A stretch of DNA of 64,000 bases from NCBI GenBank assembly GCA_949358305.1, contig CASHSZ010000115.1, positions 45,001 through 109,000 on the forward strand, in the 5' to 3' direction. Shown here one piece after another: positions 1-9,659 of the stretch. A program made the translations under genes and the position numbers. This DNA comes from Strigamia acuminata. Its lineage: Eukaryota; Arthropoda; Chilopoda; Geophilomorpha; Linotaeniidae. The stretch's first letter is position 1. Each line of letters opens with the position of its first letter. The notes under the pieces are model-generated. The model was not told where the DNA came from. It made no database searches and was given only the letters and a program-made list of their open reading frames with translations.

Positions 1-231
1 ATCTGTGTTATTCATGTTTTCAATGATATTAAACGATGTTTATTTTTACTCCCGTGGATTTTATTAACAGAATGAGTGAGGAGTAAAAACACCTTGTTTC
101 CTCCAAAGTACCTGCTGTTCTGGATGCCTGACAGATGGACATTGAATCTTCAAAAGCCACTATACAAAAATCAGCGGTCAAAAGGAAGGTCCTTAGTTTC
201 ATAATTGGCCCAACCCAGGCCAGTTGCAACA
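1..231 (+). repeat. BEL-1 5' LTR, 3' portion
   Basis: Matches 5230-5460 base for base as far as I can read, ending in GTTGCAACA. By comparison with the complete 3' LTR, window base 1 is about LTR position 1235 of 1465. Confidence 0.9.
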
Positions 232-1286
232 TTTTTGGTCCCAGTGACCAGGATTACGCGAATTCGAGTCTGTGCCAGGTTTATTGTGTGATTTATGATT
301 TGCTCTCATTTCAAGTGTCAAGCACCAGTGCTTTTTGTATGCGTGTCGTCCGTGCGCCGTTGTACGCCTGTATTTCCGGTCAGTTGCGGTCACGTATCTT
401 GTGAGAGTGCCAAAAGGTGTGTTTCAAGTGCATCAGGTGTGTCCAGCTGCTTAGCGCCGTCTGTCTTCAAGTGCGCACTTGAGTTTGTGCCAAGTGACAG
501 TGAGCCGTGCAGTGAATTCGCCTGTTTGGAGCAAATCGTCCTTTTCCCGTTTTGTGTCGTCGTGACAGTGGATCTCCTTCGAGTGGACAACGTCCTCAGT
601 GTGGAGTTCAAGCCGCAGCGCACCACTGGTCGCGGATGTTCCTGGCTGTCAACTAGTCGTCAATCATCACACAACGCAATGCGATGTCCATCTGAAACGA
701 AGATTTATATTTATAATTTTGTCTCAAATAAATTGTATATAATCTTCTTAAGTATATGTCCAGCATTCAGTCAGGTCTTTGGGGGAAAACAAATCGTTTA
801 TTTAGCAAAGTCTTATTCAAGTGATCAGTTTTGGTCTAATAAGAAAAGATTTTCGAGAATAATTCAGTTAGGAGTGTTTTGTTTGCAATTTGGTTGTTAA
901 ACCTACAATTGAATCTGGGCAAATACTCAAGTTCGCTCGCCATTACTGCATTAGGCAGAGAGCAATTGTCGTCTTAATTACGCCAGTGTGCATTTCCGTA
1001 GATATAAGCGTATCGAAATTTATTGTGACTCGGGGTTTTGGGGGTCCTTGTCATCTCCAAAGTCAATAGTTAGCTCACATAAATTAAGCGCTGTCGCATC
1101 GATCCTTGAACGTGGGATTTCGAGGTCGAAATTCGAGTGTGTAAGTCAAATCCGTCCTTTTTGTTTGTTGGTGTCTCTGCTTTGCCCTTAGTGTGTCGTC
1201 CGTTGGGTTGGGATCCAACTGGAAAAGGAGATTTTATTTTTACACAAAGAATCAATTCCTGTTGTCAAAGTTTACTTATCTGAAAA
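232..1286 (+). other. BEL-1 untranslated leader
   Basis: About 1.05 kb between the 5' LTR and the gag start. It contains a 201-codon open frame (295-900) with low-complexity, cysteine-rich translation and no recognisable domain, which I regard as chance. No other gene is visible here. Confidence 0.6.
236..255 (+). other. BEL-1 candidate primer-binding site
   Basis: TGGTCCCAGTGACCAGGATT starts 5 bases after the LTR end. TGG would pair with a tRNA CCA end. The twelve bases GTGACCAGGATT recur at the same distance from TGG in BEL-2 (8729-8748), while the four bases between differ. I cannot assign a tRNA with confidence. Confidence 0.5.
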
Positions 1287-3962
1287 ATGTCACTTCCAGT
1301 AACCACTCCAGTCGCGCCGCCGTCCGCAGATCAGATAGAAGAATGGGAAATCTTATGGAAATCGAAGATAGGGAACATAGAAGACTTGTTGGGAACGTCA
1401 ACAAACATGCAGGATTTTGGGGAGTTGGATGCCATTTCCCAATCAATTCAGGAGCAACATGCTACATTGATAGATGATCTCACCGTTCTCCAACCGCACC
1501 TGGCAAGGGAGAAATATCTGGATTTCATCGTTCGTTTGGACAAGATTGGATCGAAGGTCAACCACTTGAAGAAGCGAGTGGAAGTCGCCCGGACCAGTTC
1601 AACCTCCTTGGGAGCTAGTGCCATTGCTTCACAGACGTTCAACACCGGATTCACATCGGTGTCGTCAAAGAAGCATAACTTACGCCTACCCAAGATTGAG
1701 ATCACCAAATATGATGGAAGCCCACTGAAGTTCCAGTCATATATAGACATGTTCGATGCTGCTGTCGACAAGAACGATGAATTGTCGGACATCGAGAAAC
1801 TACAATACTTGAAGTCAACCTGTACCGGAGATGCGGAAAAGGTCGTTGGATCTTTTCCACTAACCAAAGACTCTTACTCTCTTGCATTGGCAGAGCTAAG
1901 AAGTCGTTATGGATCTGAAATTAATCAGAAGAATGCGTTGGTAAAGTCGATACGCGAACTCAAGGCGGTACACGAGATGTATCCAGTCCTGCCGGTCAAG
2001 CAATTGTTGACATCGATTTCATCCTCATTAAAAACGCTCGATAAACTACATGTACCTATCCGAACAGCTGGTCTTTTCCTTGTGCCTGACCTTCTGGAAA
2101 AGTTTCCACCTGACATAGCGAAACGTTACCACCGCACCAACCAGGGTCGCATGGACAACGTACTAAAGTTTGTGGACTTTGTTGCGGAAGAACTGCGGAT
2201 TGCTGAGCTCGCTGAAGAAACGGTTCTGAAAGCAAAAGCATCTAAGAAAAAACAAGAAAAATCAGAAAAGTCACCGAAAGAGTCGGATTTTGCGCGAAAA
2301 GGCACCATGTCAACCTGTTTCACCTCACAGTCAGGGAAGGACAAACCTAAACCATCCGGTCCAATGGGGTCGGGAAAAATCGTCTGCGTTTTTTGTGACG
2401 GATCACATTATAATGCGAAATGCGACGCTTCTCTTACTGTTGCGGAACGAACAGAAATCGCTAAACAAAAGCGCTTATGCTTTAATTGCCTCCGCAGAAA
2501 TCATTCGGCGAAAGACTGCTTGGTAAGCTTCAGTTGCAGGAAATGTGGTGGTCGACATCACACGATAATCTGCTCCAAAGGTGAAGAAAAACCTGCTGAA
2601 AAGAAAGAAGAAATTCCCACCCAATCCAGTGTCTCTGCAAATGTATCTTTAGCAGTTGCATCGAGTATTCAGTTGATGGTATTTTCAGCTCAATTAATCC
2701 GAAAAAACAAGGAGCCAGTTATCGTCCGAGGTCTTCTTGACCCCGGGAGTCACCGGTCGTACGTATCTACCAAATTGGTCGAATGCCTTCGGATGACAAA
2801 GAAGGGATCCGTAGCATACATGATGAAGCGATTGGATGATGAACATGCGGTTCCCGCTAATTACGACGTAATTCCAGTGGAGCTACAGTCACGTCACGGA
2901 AATCAAAAGCTTACATTTGATGCGTTAAAAGCTAAAGCGTTGCCCACAGTCAGTGGACTGACAAACGCCGAAACTATCAAGAAAATATTGGCGTTTGGAT
3001 TGGAATTAGCTGAACCGCATCCGTCAGTCACGGATGAAATTGACTTCCTAATAGGAGGTGACAACTTTTGGAAAGTTGCTCTCTGTGGAAGAAAACGGAT
3101 TAGCAAAACATTTGGTTTGTCTCGCACGATATTTGGTTGGATTGCCAATGGATCGATTGGAAACACAAACCACGATTTGGATGAATATTCGGATACTAGC
3201 GCAGCTGTATCGTGTCTCTCGGTAGAACAAGGCCAAATTATCCGCAACAAATCAAAAAATCCGATCCTAATCGCAACTCAGGCATCGGAAGTCGTCCATC
3301 GCAAGAAGTTGAGTCAAATTTCAGATGAAAAGTCAAGTTGTTTCTGCACAGTCAACTCAAACCTTCCCGAATCATCAAAGACCATGCTTTCTCGAAAGGA
3401 AGGATCTGGAAATGCAGTCAAGAGCTGGCTATTTGGTTCTTTCGGCCGGGAAAATATTCCTCGTTACCGTGTGGAGAAGAGTTGGACTCGGAATTGGAGT
3501 GTAAGGTTATCCCACCCGGACTTTTTAAATTTCTGGGGCTCGATTCGAAGTAATCTAGAGGAAATTCAATCGATTAAAGGCCCAATGTTCTTGGGAAAAA
3601 AGGAAAAGCTTCTCGAGTTGCTGAAAATAGACAAAAAACCTTTACTATTCAGAAATACAAGAGACGTTTTGAGTCAAACTATTATCAAACAAGATCGAAA
3701 TGTTGGCGCAGAAATCGAATTGGTAAAGGAAGCAGATGCACGTTGTCCTAAGTATCGATATAGATCGCCTTGCACAAAGATGAAGTCGTTTGTAGGCAAA
3801 AATCAGAAATTTTCTTTCACTCATCAAGACTATGGTTTCTATTCAGAAGATCCACTGAAACAGAAACAGATGATAAATACACTGGTCAAGTTAAGCTTGG
3901 TCGCTGTTGGTAAAAGAATACCTGAATGGATTTCAAACCTATTACGTCAAAGAATTACATAG
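1287..3962 (+). CDS. BEL-1 Gag-protease polyprotein with unrecognised C-terminal tail (891 aa)
   Basis: Residues about 1-330 form a BEL/Pao Gag of the DUF1759 type, followed by a lysine-rich stretch. Three zinc-knuckle-like clusters follow: CVFC at 367-370, CFNC...C at 398-411, and CRKC...HH...C at 417-429. The aspartic protease (DUF1758-like) has LLDPGSHRSY at 483-492; the catalytic triplet reads D-P-G instead of D-S/T-G. The section to about residue 630 (TIFGWIANGS, GNTN) still aligns with BEL-2. After about residue 640 the similarity stops: no reverse transcriptase, RNase H or integrase motif is present, and about 250 residues with no recognised family run to the stop. The ATG is in a good context (AAAAATGTC) and opens directly onto the Gag N-terminus. 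I infer a non-autonomous element that still makes Gag and protease. The tail could be a captured domain or a read-through into filler. Confidence 0.85.
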   Translation: MSLPVTTPVAPPSADQIEEWEILWKSKIGNIEDLLGTSTNMQDFGELDAISQSIQEQHATLIDDLTVLQPHLAREKYLDFIVRLDKIGSKVNHLKKRVEVARTSSTSLGASAIASQTFNTGFTSVSSKKHNLRLPKIEITKYDGSPLKFQSYIDMFDAAVDKNDELSDIEKLQYLKSTCTGDAEKVVGSFPLTKDSYSLALAELRSRYGSEINQKNALVKSIRELKAVHEMYPVLPVKQLLTSISSSLKTLDKLHVPIRTAGLFLVPDLLEKFPPDIAKRYHRTNQGRMDNVLKFVDFVAEELRIAELAEETVLKAKASKKKQEKSEKSPKESDFARKGTMSTCFTSQSGKDKPKPSGPMGSGKIVCVFCDGSHYNAKCDASLTVAERTEIAKQKRLCFNCLRRNHSAKDCLVSFSCRKCGGRHHTIICSKGEEKPAEKKEEIPTQSSVSANVSLAVASSIQLMVFSAQLIRKNKEPVIVRGLLDPGSHRSYVSTKLVECLRMTKKGSVAYMMKRLDDEHAVPANYDVIPVELQSRHGNQKLTFDALKAKALPTVSGLTNAETIKKILAFGLELAEPHPSVTDEIDFLIGGDNFWKVALCGRKRISKTFGLSRTIFGWIANGSIGNTNHDLDEYSDTSAAVSCLSVEQGQIIRNKSKNPILIATQASEVVHRKKLSQISDEKSSCFCTVNSNLPESSKTMLSRKEGSGNAVKSWLFGSFGRENIPRYRVEKSWTRNWSVRLSHPDFLNFWGSIRSNLEEIQSIKGPMFLGKKEKLLELLKIDKKPLLFRNTRDVLSQTIIKQDRNVGAEIELVKEADARCPKYRYRSPCTKMKSFVGKNQKFSFTHQDYGFYSEDPLKQKQMINTLVKLSLVAVGKRIPEWISNLLRQRIT

Positions 3963-3995
3963 GATGTCGGTTTCTTTCTTTCGGCCGGCAATCTT
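3963..3995 (+). other. BEL-1 pre-LTR segment, pyrimidine-rich with GCCGGCAAT
   Basis: Where a polypurine tract is expected immediately before the 3' LTR, the plus strand instead reads TTTCTTTCTTTC followed by GGCCGGCAATCTT. The nine bases GCCGGCAAT are shared with the equivalent place in BEL-2. Confidence 0.5.
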
Positions 3996-5460
3996 TGTTG
4001 CTAGCAACAAATGGAGTTGTCAAAACGTTTACCGGCTAGGAAGAAAATCTATACATGTGGCAATTTCCTGGAAATACAGACAAAACGTTTTTAATAATAT
4101 TCTTGTGTGTTTGAGTTCGAATTTGTCAATTATCTGAATATTTCCCCGTATAAAAGCGTTTGCCATGTGAATTAATTATCTGAAATGTCAAAATATTGCT
4201 TTGTAAGTTTTTGTTGTCACTTATTAACGTTTTGTGCAAATTTTACCTGTTTCTTGAGTGTTATCTATTTCCAGTTCATTAGTGTAAGCAGTCCGACAAG
4301 CTGGATGCATCTCGCTCAATTCAAATGTGGACTGGAAGAGATCTAACTGTTATTATTAATGTTTAAATGCATTCAGTGCATTTTATCAGTTTATTAGCAA
4401 TTTTCCTACCTTGTTTAATGTCCTGTGTGTCTATTGTGCGCATGTGAGTTCAACACCGCTCGTTTCAGGTGTGAAAACGTCCAAAATGCGTGTAAATGAT
4501 CGCCTCCTATGCGTGTCCGCCTCTGGACAGCTGGTAGAAATGTTCCAGGTCCTGTCACGGATTAAAAACCACCTATATTAGTTGTTTGTATGCCTATTAA
4601 TTAATTTGTTACCTTAAAATGCCTCTCACTTGTCCTGGAAGTTTATTTGGGTTGCTTTTGTGCTCATATGAGCAATCTCTCTCTCCTTGTCCGCCATTGC
4701 TGTGGGCGTGGCTTAAGTGTTTCTGTAAAGATGTATTTAAAATTACCTTTTTGTGGGTTTTATGAGGTATTTGTGAGTAATTGGGCATTTGTGTATTTAG
4801 CAATGTAATAGTCTTAAGTTTTATTGCATGATGATAATGCTTTCTGATGTAAATACTGCACTCACTGTAGAGCTGCAATTTGATTGGTAGAAAACCTCTA
4901 TATTTATTCTTTTTCTTGTGTTTCATGAATATTTACTAGGATTTAATGCATTTCTAATGGGTTCTTGAATATAGCATCTAAAGATTGATTGTAAAACTGA
5001 TTTATTACATTTAATGTAGGTTTTCAGTTGTTAGGCTTAAGCAAATGTACTTGATGCCCTGTACGGTAGTCTATTTGTATCAGATGGTTTATTTCCTCCC
5101 TTTTTTAGGGACCTAAGGCTTCCTTACTTTCAAGTGCATATGTCCTTATACAATGCTTATGTGATTGCACTTGTTATAGTTTATTGTTTTAAGTGTAACT
5201 GCTTTGTTTCTGCTCTCGCGCTGCATTGTATCTGTGTTATTCATGTTTTCAATGATATTAAACGATGTTTATTTTTACTCCCGTGGATTTTATTAACAGA
5301 ATGAGTGAGGAGTAAAAACACCTTGTTTCCTCCAAAGTACCTGCTGTTCTGGATGCCTGACAGATGGACATTGAATCTTCAAAAGCCACTATACAAAAAT
5401 CAGCGGTCAAAAGGAAGGTCCTTAGTTTCATAATTGGCCCAACCCAGGCCAGTTGCAACA
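3996..5460 (+). repeat. BEL-1 3' LTR (1465 bp)
   Basis: Starts TGTTGCTAGCAACA and ends GTTGCAACA. The start was placed by analogy with BEL-2, whose LTR also begins TGTTGC just after GCCGGCAAT, because the matching 5' LTR start is outside the window. The end is fixed by the repeat at 1-231. Confidence 0.8.
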
Positions 5461-5946
5461 ATAGAAAGGCTTGAAATTAGCTCACTAGACAGGCTACACA
5501 CAATCTAAGTTAACAAAACGCTTAATTGGTTAGTAATATACAGAAAACAAACAGAAATTGATTGAAACAGCTTAAAACTGATAATAACATACATTTCTCA
5601 TTCTAGTACCCTTTTGCTGTCTGAGAGCATCATTACACCTTGTCACTACATTGACAATAGTGGACTGGAAACAGGAAAACACTTGGAAACATCAAAACAT
5701 GCATAACACAGGTAAACAAGATAGAAAATAAATTCTAAGTGGATAAATAACTAATGTAAAAACTCTTTTCTTCCCAGATTTATCCGGTCAGATCAACCAG
5801 TACTGAGAAATTCACTCAAACTAACTCAAAGAAGACTTATATTCAAATAAGTGTCTAATTAAATTCCCAATCTAAGATAAATATTAAAAACCCTTTTTAA
5901 TAATTCCAGATGACTAATTTTTAAGACGTTTAGCAGCTTTCCTTTA
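5461..5946. other. AT-rich spacer, no gene seen
   Basis: About 490 bp between BEL-1 and the left satellite array. No open frame of note, no recognisable repeat or RNA gene. A splice-acceptor-like TTCTTCCCAG occurs near 5770 without any supporting exon. Confidence 0.6.
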
Positions 5947-5960
5947 TGTTGCTAGCAACA
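5947..5960. repeat. Perfect 14-bp palindrome at satellite edge
   Basis: TGTTGCTAGCAACA is its own reverse complement and abuts the first satellite monomer. The same 14 bases form the start of the BEL-1 3' LTR at 3996, so this may be a trace of an LTR terminus. Confidence 0.6.
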
Positions 5961-7152
5961 AAGCAATGATTTGGGAGAATAGACTTTTGATCTCATCACA
6001 GTTGACTTAGCACAAACAGCACAAGACCAATGTCTCTGAATGTTCAGAAATAGTGTTTAAACCTTAGTAGAAGGCTCCAATGTAAGTTTTAGAAACATCC
6101 AAGCAATGATTTGGGAGAATAGACTTTTGATCTCATCACAGTTGACTTAGCACAAACACCACAAGACCAATGTCTCTGAATATTCAGAAATAGTGTTTAA
6201 ACCTTAGTAGAAGGCTCCAATGTAAGTTTTAGAAACATCCAAGCAATGATTTGGGAGAATAGACTTTTGATCTCATCACAGTTGACTTAGCACAAACACC
6301 ACAAGACCAATGTCTCTGAATGTTCAGAAATAGTGTTTAAACCTTAGTAGAAGGCTCCAATGTAAGTTTTAGAAACATCCAAGCAATCATTTGGGAGAAT
6401 AGACTTTTGATCTCATCATAGTTGACTTAGCACAAACACCACAAGACCAATGTCTCTGAATGTTCAGAAATAGTGTTTAAACCTTAGTAGAAGGCTCCAA
6501 TGTAAGTTTTAGAAACATCCAAGCAATGATTTGGGAGAATAGACTTTTGATCTCATCACAGTTGACTTAGCACAAACACCACAAGACCAATGTCTCTGAA
6601 TGTTCAGAAATAATGTTTAAACCTTAGTAGAAGGCTCCAATGTAAGTTTTAGAAACATCCAAGCAATGATTTGGGAGAATAGACTTTTGATCTCATCACG
6701 GTTGACTTAGCACAAACACCACAAGTCCAATGTCTCTGAATGTTCAGAAATAGTGTTTAAACCTTAGTAGAAGCCTTCAATGTAAGTTTTAGCAACATCC
6801 AAGCAATAAATTTTGAAAAAAAAATTTTGAGCTTATTTCACATTGCAGTTGACTTAGCACAAAGACCACAAGATCAATGTCTCTGAATGTTCAGAAATAG
6901 TGTTTAAACCTTAGTAGAAGGCTCCAATGTAAGTTTTAGAAACATCCAAGCAATGATTTGGGAGAATAGACTTTTGATCTCATCACAGTTGACTTAGCAC
7001 AAACACCACAAAACCAATGTCTCTGAATGTTCAGAAATAGTGTTTAAACCTTAGTAGAAGGCTCCAATGTAAGTTTTAGAAACATCTAAGCAATGATTTG
7101 GGAGAATAGACTTTTGATCTCATCACAGTTGACTTAGCACAAACACCACAAG
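5961..7152 (+). repeat. 140/147-bp satellite, left array
   Basis: Monomers begin AAGCAATGATTTGGGAG at 5961, 6101, 6241, 6381, 6521 and 6661, spaced exactly 140 bp. A variant 147-bp monomer starts at 6801 and carries an A-rich replacement (AATAAATTTTG then a run of A). Two more 140-type starts follow at 6948 and 7088, the last cut by BEL-2 at 7152. Each monomer contains the palindrome GTTTAAAC. No coding potential. Confidence 0.97.
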
Positions 7153-8713
7153 TGTTGCAAGACAGCGTAGAAATTGTTGTGCTATTTTATTGTCAATATT
7201 TTTTACCATTTACTTTGAGTTGATAAAAATCTTTAAGTGTTTTAATTTCCTTTGCCTAATTGGTATTTTTCACTTTTCAGATTTTTATTGCTTATTAAAG
7301 TGTTTTGACTTAATTTTTATTCATACTTTTCAATATTCAGTAATGTTTATGCTTTGTATTGATTTCAAAAATCTTATTCCGTGCATTTATTGACTTATTC
7401 ACTTGTTTTTTGAGAGTTTGTGTTGATTCCGAACTGTTTTGGTGCAAATTTCGTTACCTAGCATACAATTGCGATGCTAGTGACGTCATTTTTCAGTTTC
7501 CCGTAAAGTTACGGTTCCGTCTTCTAACCTTTTGTTTAGTACTTTTCAAATCGCTTGGAATTTTATTAGGCATTCGTTTAGACTAATTCAAGCATGCTCT
7601 TTTTATCTAGATGCATCAAAACTGCTTTGGAAGTTCCGTTTGATTGGTTTGAACGTTCGTTTCCGTCTGCCATAAAAGCACAGCCGGGAATGTTCGTTTG
7701 GCCGATAAATTCGTATTTATTCAATCTGTGTATTTTATTCCGATGTTTTGTGAAGAGAATTGATAATTATTCTTATAATTTAATCGATATTTTATTGATT
7801 ATATACATTTAGTGTTCTTACATTCATTTTACGTGTATTTTGCCGCCGATGTTTTGTTCGCCGGACGCCATGTTTGATCCAACACCTTTGTTATGTTCGC
7901 CGGTCGCCATGTTTGTCCCAAGCGACTGTTTACATTTAGTAATCGTTGTTTATGTATTTTATATCACATAATTTGCATTTATTTTTTCATTGCGTTATTA
8001 TTCAGTATGTATTCTTTGATAATTTTGTGCTTTTGTACCGATCGAAATTCAAATGTGATCGTTATGTCATATTCGAAGCCTGTGATTGGCTATTTTCAAT
8101 CCTTTCTTTCCGAGATCGGTTTATTGCAAATATCTCATTGTTTAACGTGTTTTTGGACATTGTTGTGATTAGCTTTTTTGTTCACCGCATTCTTGTGGTC
8201 ATTTCAATGTAATTCAATGTATTTTTAATGCATTTTTTAGCAAATGCCAACTTTGCCGTAATCTTGTTTCCTCCGTTACCATGGTAACGGAATCTTTCGT
8301 GTATCTGTATTTCGCCGCTATCGGCCTGGCGCGTGCCATATTCGGTACTGCGCATGTGCGGTTCTCTAAGAACCAATCTAATTGCTGTAATTTCTTCAGT
8401 TATTAACCAACCTTTGAATAAATGTGTTGTGTTTTATTAGCTCTTGTTTTAGGTTTATTTTCAAACACATTCAATGTGTAGTGAGTAGTTTAAAAATTCT
8501 CAGGCCAACTTATGTTTCTGCCACCTATTGGATACTTGGTGCAGGTGTTCTCCACATTGTTCCAGCGGTACAACAATGCCATTTGTTGCGGATTTATTGC
8601 TCTCCAGTGCGATTTTCGTACTAGCCACGCCATACGACCTTGGGCGAGCTCAAGTGTCTTGAATTTGGATACGCATCGCCATTCCTTTCTATCTGTCTTG
8701 TTGACCTGCAACA
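7153..8713 (+). repeat. BEL-2 5' LTR (1561 bp)
   Basis: Starts TGTTGCAAGACAGCG, ends GACCTGCAACA, and aligns throughout with 14959-16520. Short open frames in both LTRs are parallel shadows, not genes. Confidence 0.93.
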
Positions 8714-8728
8714 CAGATACGAAGCTTT

Positions 8729-8748
8729 TGGTAGCCGTGACCAGGATT
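8729..8748 (+). other. BEL-2 candidate primer-binding site
   Basis: TGGTAGCCGTGACCAGGATT starts 15 bases after the LTR end. It shares GTGACCAGGATT with the BEL-1 site and resembles the complement of a tRNA acceptor plus T-arm. The 15-base gap is longer than usual, so the assignment is tentative. Confidence 0.45.
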
Positions 8749-9445
8749 CCGTCTGCAATTCGTGAGTTTTTCCAGTGCATCATCAATACGTTTGAAAAAG
8801 TGTTTGGTGCGACGGAGGAACAATACGTTCGTGTTTCGTCACCCATGTCAAGAGTCAACGTTCAACGTGACAGAAGTTACGACGGAGACTGCTTTGGCGG
8901 CGAAAACGAACAAAAGTGTGCATGCAGTTGGAGTTCAAGGTCACAACACTGGATAACACAACGCGTCGTGTTGGAAAGCGGATTCGCCCCTGGAATAATT
9001 GCATTTTACAGTGTTTTGCCTTATGAAATTGAAATTTTGGAGATTTTGGTTATTAAGGGGAACAGTATCAAGTGTCTTTATGGGATTTTGGTAGTTGCAT
9101 TTGTTGGTTTTCGGGAAAATTTCGATAAAGTGTCTATTTTACAACTTTTGAAGTGTTTTTTCATTGCATGCTTAGTTCTCCACTATAACCGCCATAAGCG
9201 GGGGAGATTAGATTTATTTCGAGTAGAACTGACTAGTTTCAAGTTGAATAAGCTGTCAGTAGAGTCAAAATTTAATGTTAGGAGTTATTGGCGTGTTTTG
9301 TTGCAAAACGAACCGTCAATTATTTTCAAACTGTGCAGGGTAATTGTGTCACGTTTTATTTACGTACACAAAAACCGCTCAAATTTTTGGTCATCCTCGA
9401 TTGGCCAAACATTTGATATTCTAAAATTCTCACGTGTCACCAAGG

Positions 9446-9583
9446 ACCGTGAAAATTGAGTGCTTTTTGGGGGATAAAATTAAAAAGTTTATTCTCTTTA
9501 AAGTTAAAACAAAAACCGTGAATATTGAGATATTTTTGGGGGATAAAATAAAAAGGTTTATTCTCTTAAAAATTAAAACAAAG
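9446..9583 (+). repeat. 69-bp tandem duplication in BEL-2 leader
   Basis: Two copies begin ACCGTGAAAATTGAG (9446) and ACCGTGAATATTGAG (9515), each containing TTTTTGGGGGATAAAAT. They are about 90 percent alike by eye. Confidence 0.8.
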
Positions 9584-9659
9584 TTGAATTGTCATGCCCG
9601 TTTTTATCTGTTCTTTCCAAATTTTACAGCCGAATTTTTTGTGAGAGAGGACAGAGAAA

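Larger units (their letters stand above)
1..5460 (+). mobile_element. BEL-1: BEL/Pao-type LTR retrotransposon, gag-protease only (5' LTR cut by window edge)
   Basis: The last 231 bp of a 5' LTR (1-231) recur without a difference that I can see at 5230-5460. Between them lie a leader, one long reading frame with BEL/Pao gag and protease features, and a 1465-bp 3' LTR. LTR ends are TGTTGC and GCAACA. The pol region from reverse transcriptase onward is absent, so the element cannot be autonomous. LTR identity over the visible part implies a recent insertion. The 5' flank lies outside the window, so a target-site duplication cannot be tested; the 3' flank begins ATAGAAAGG. Confidence 0.88.
8714..9659 (+). 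other. BEL-2 untranslated leader
   Basis: About 950 bp between LTR and gag ATG. An open frame running through LTR and leader (8512-9459) has no recognisable domain and crosses the LTR boundary, so I treat it as chance. A 3' splice-like string (TTCTTTCCAAATTTTACAG) lies about 30 bases before the ATG. Confidence 0.55.

Noticed and set aside
232-1286. 201-codon frame in the BEL-1 leader
   Set aside because: Upstream of a clear Gag start, no domain, composition unlike the retroelement proteins.
3200-3962. Envelope gene in BEL-1
   Set aside because: The tail has no signal peptide, no membrane segment and is fused in frame to the protease region, so an envelope reading is not supported.
5461-5946. 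Exon with splice acceptor near 5770
   Set aside because: Only a pyrimidine tract plus CAG is present, with no open frame or partner donor.
5961-7152. CRISPR-like regular repeats
   Set aside because: The whole 140-bp monomer is repeated with no unique spacers, in an animal genome with retroelements.
8512-9459. 315-codon frame through the BEL-2 LTR and leader
   Set aside because: It crosses the LTR boundary, has no domain, and the 3' LTR copy breaks off at the satellite.
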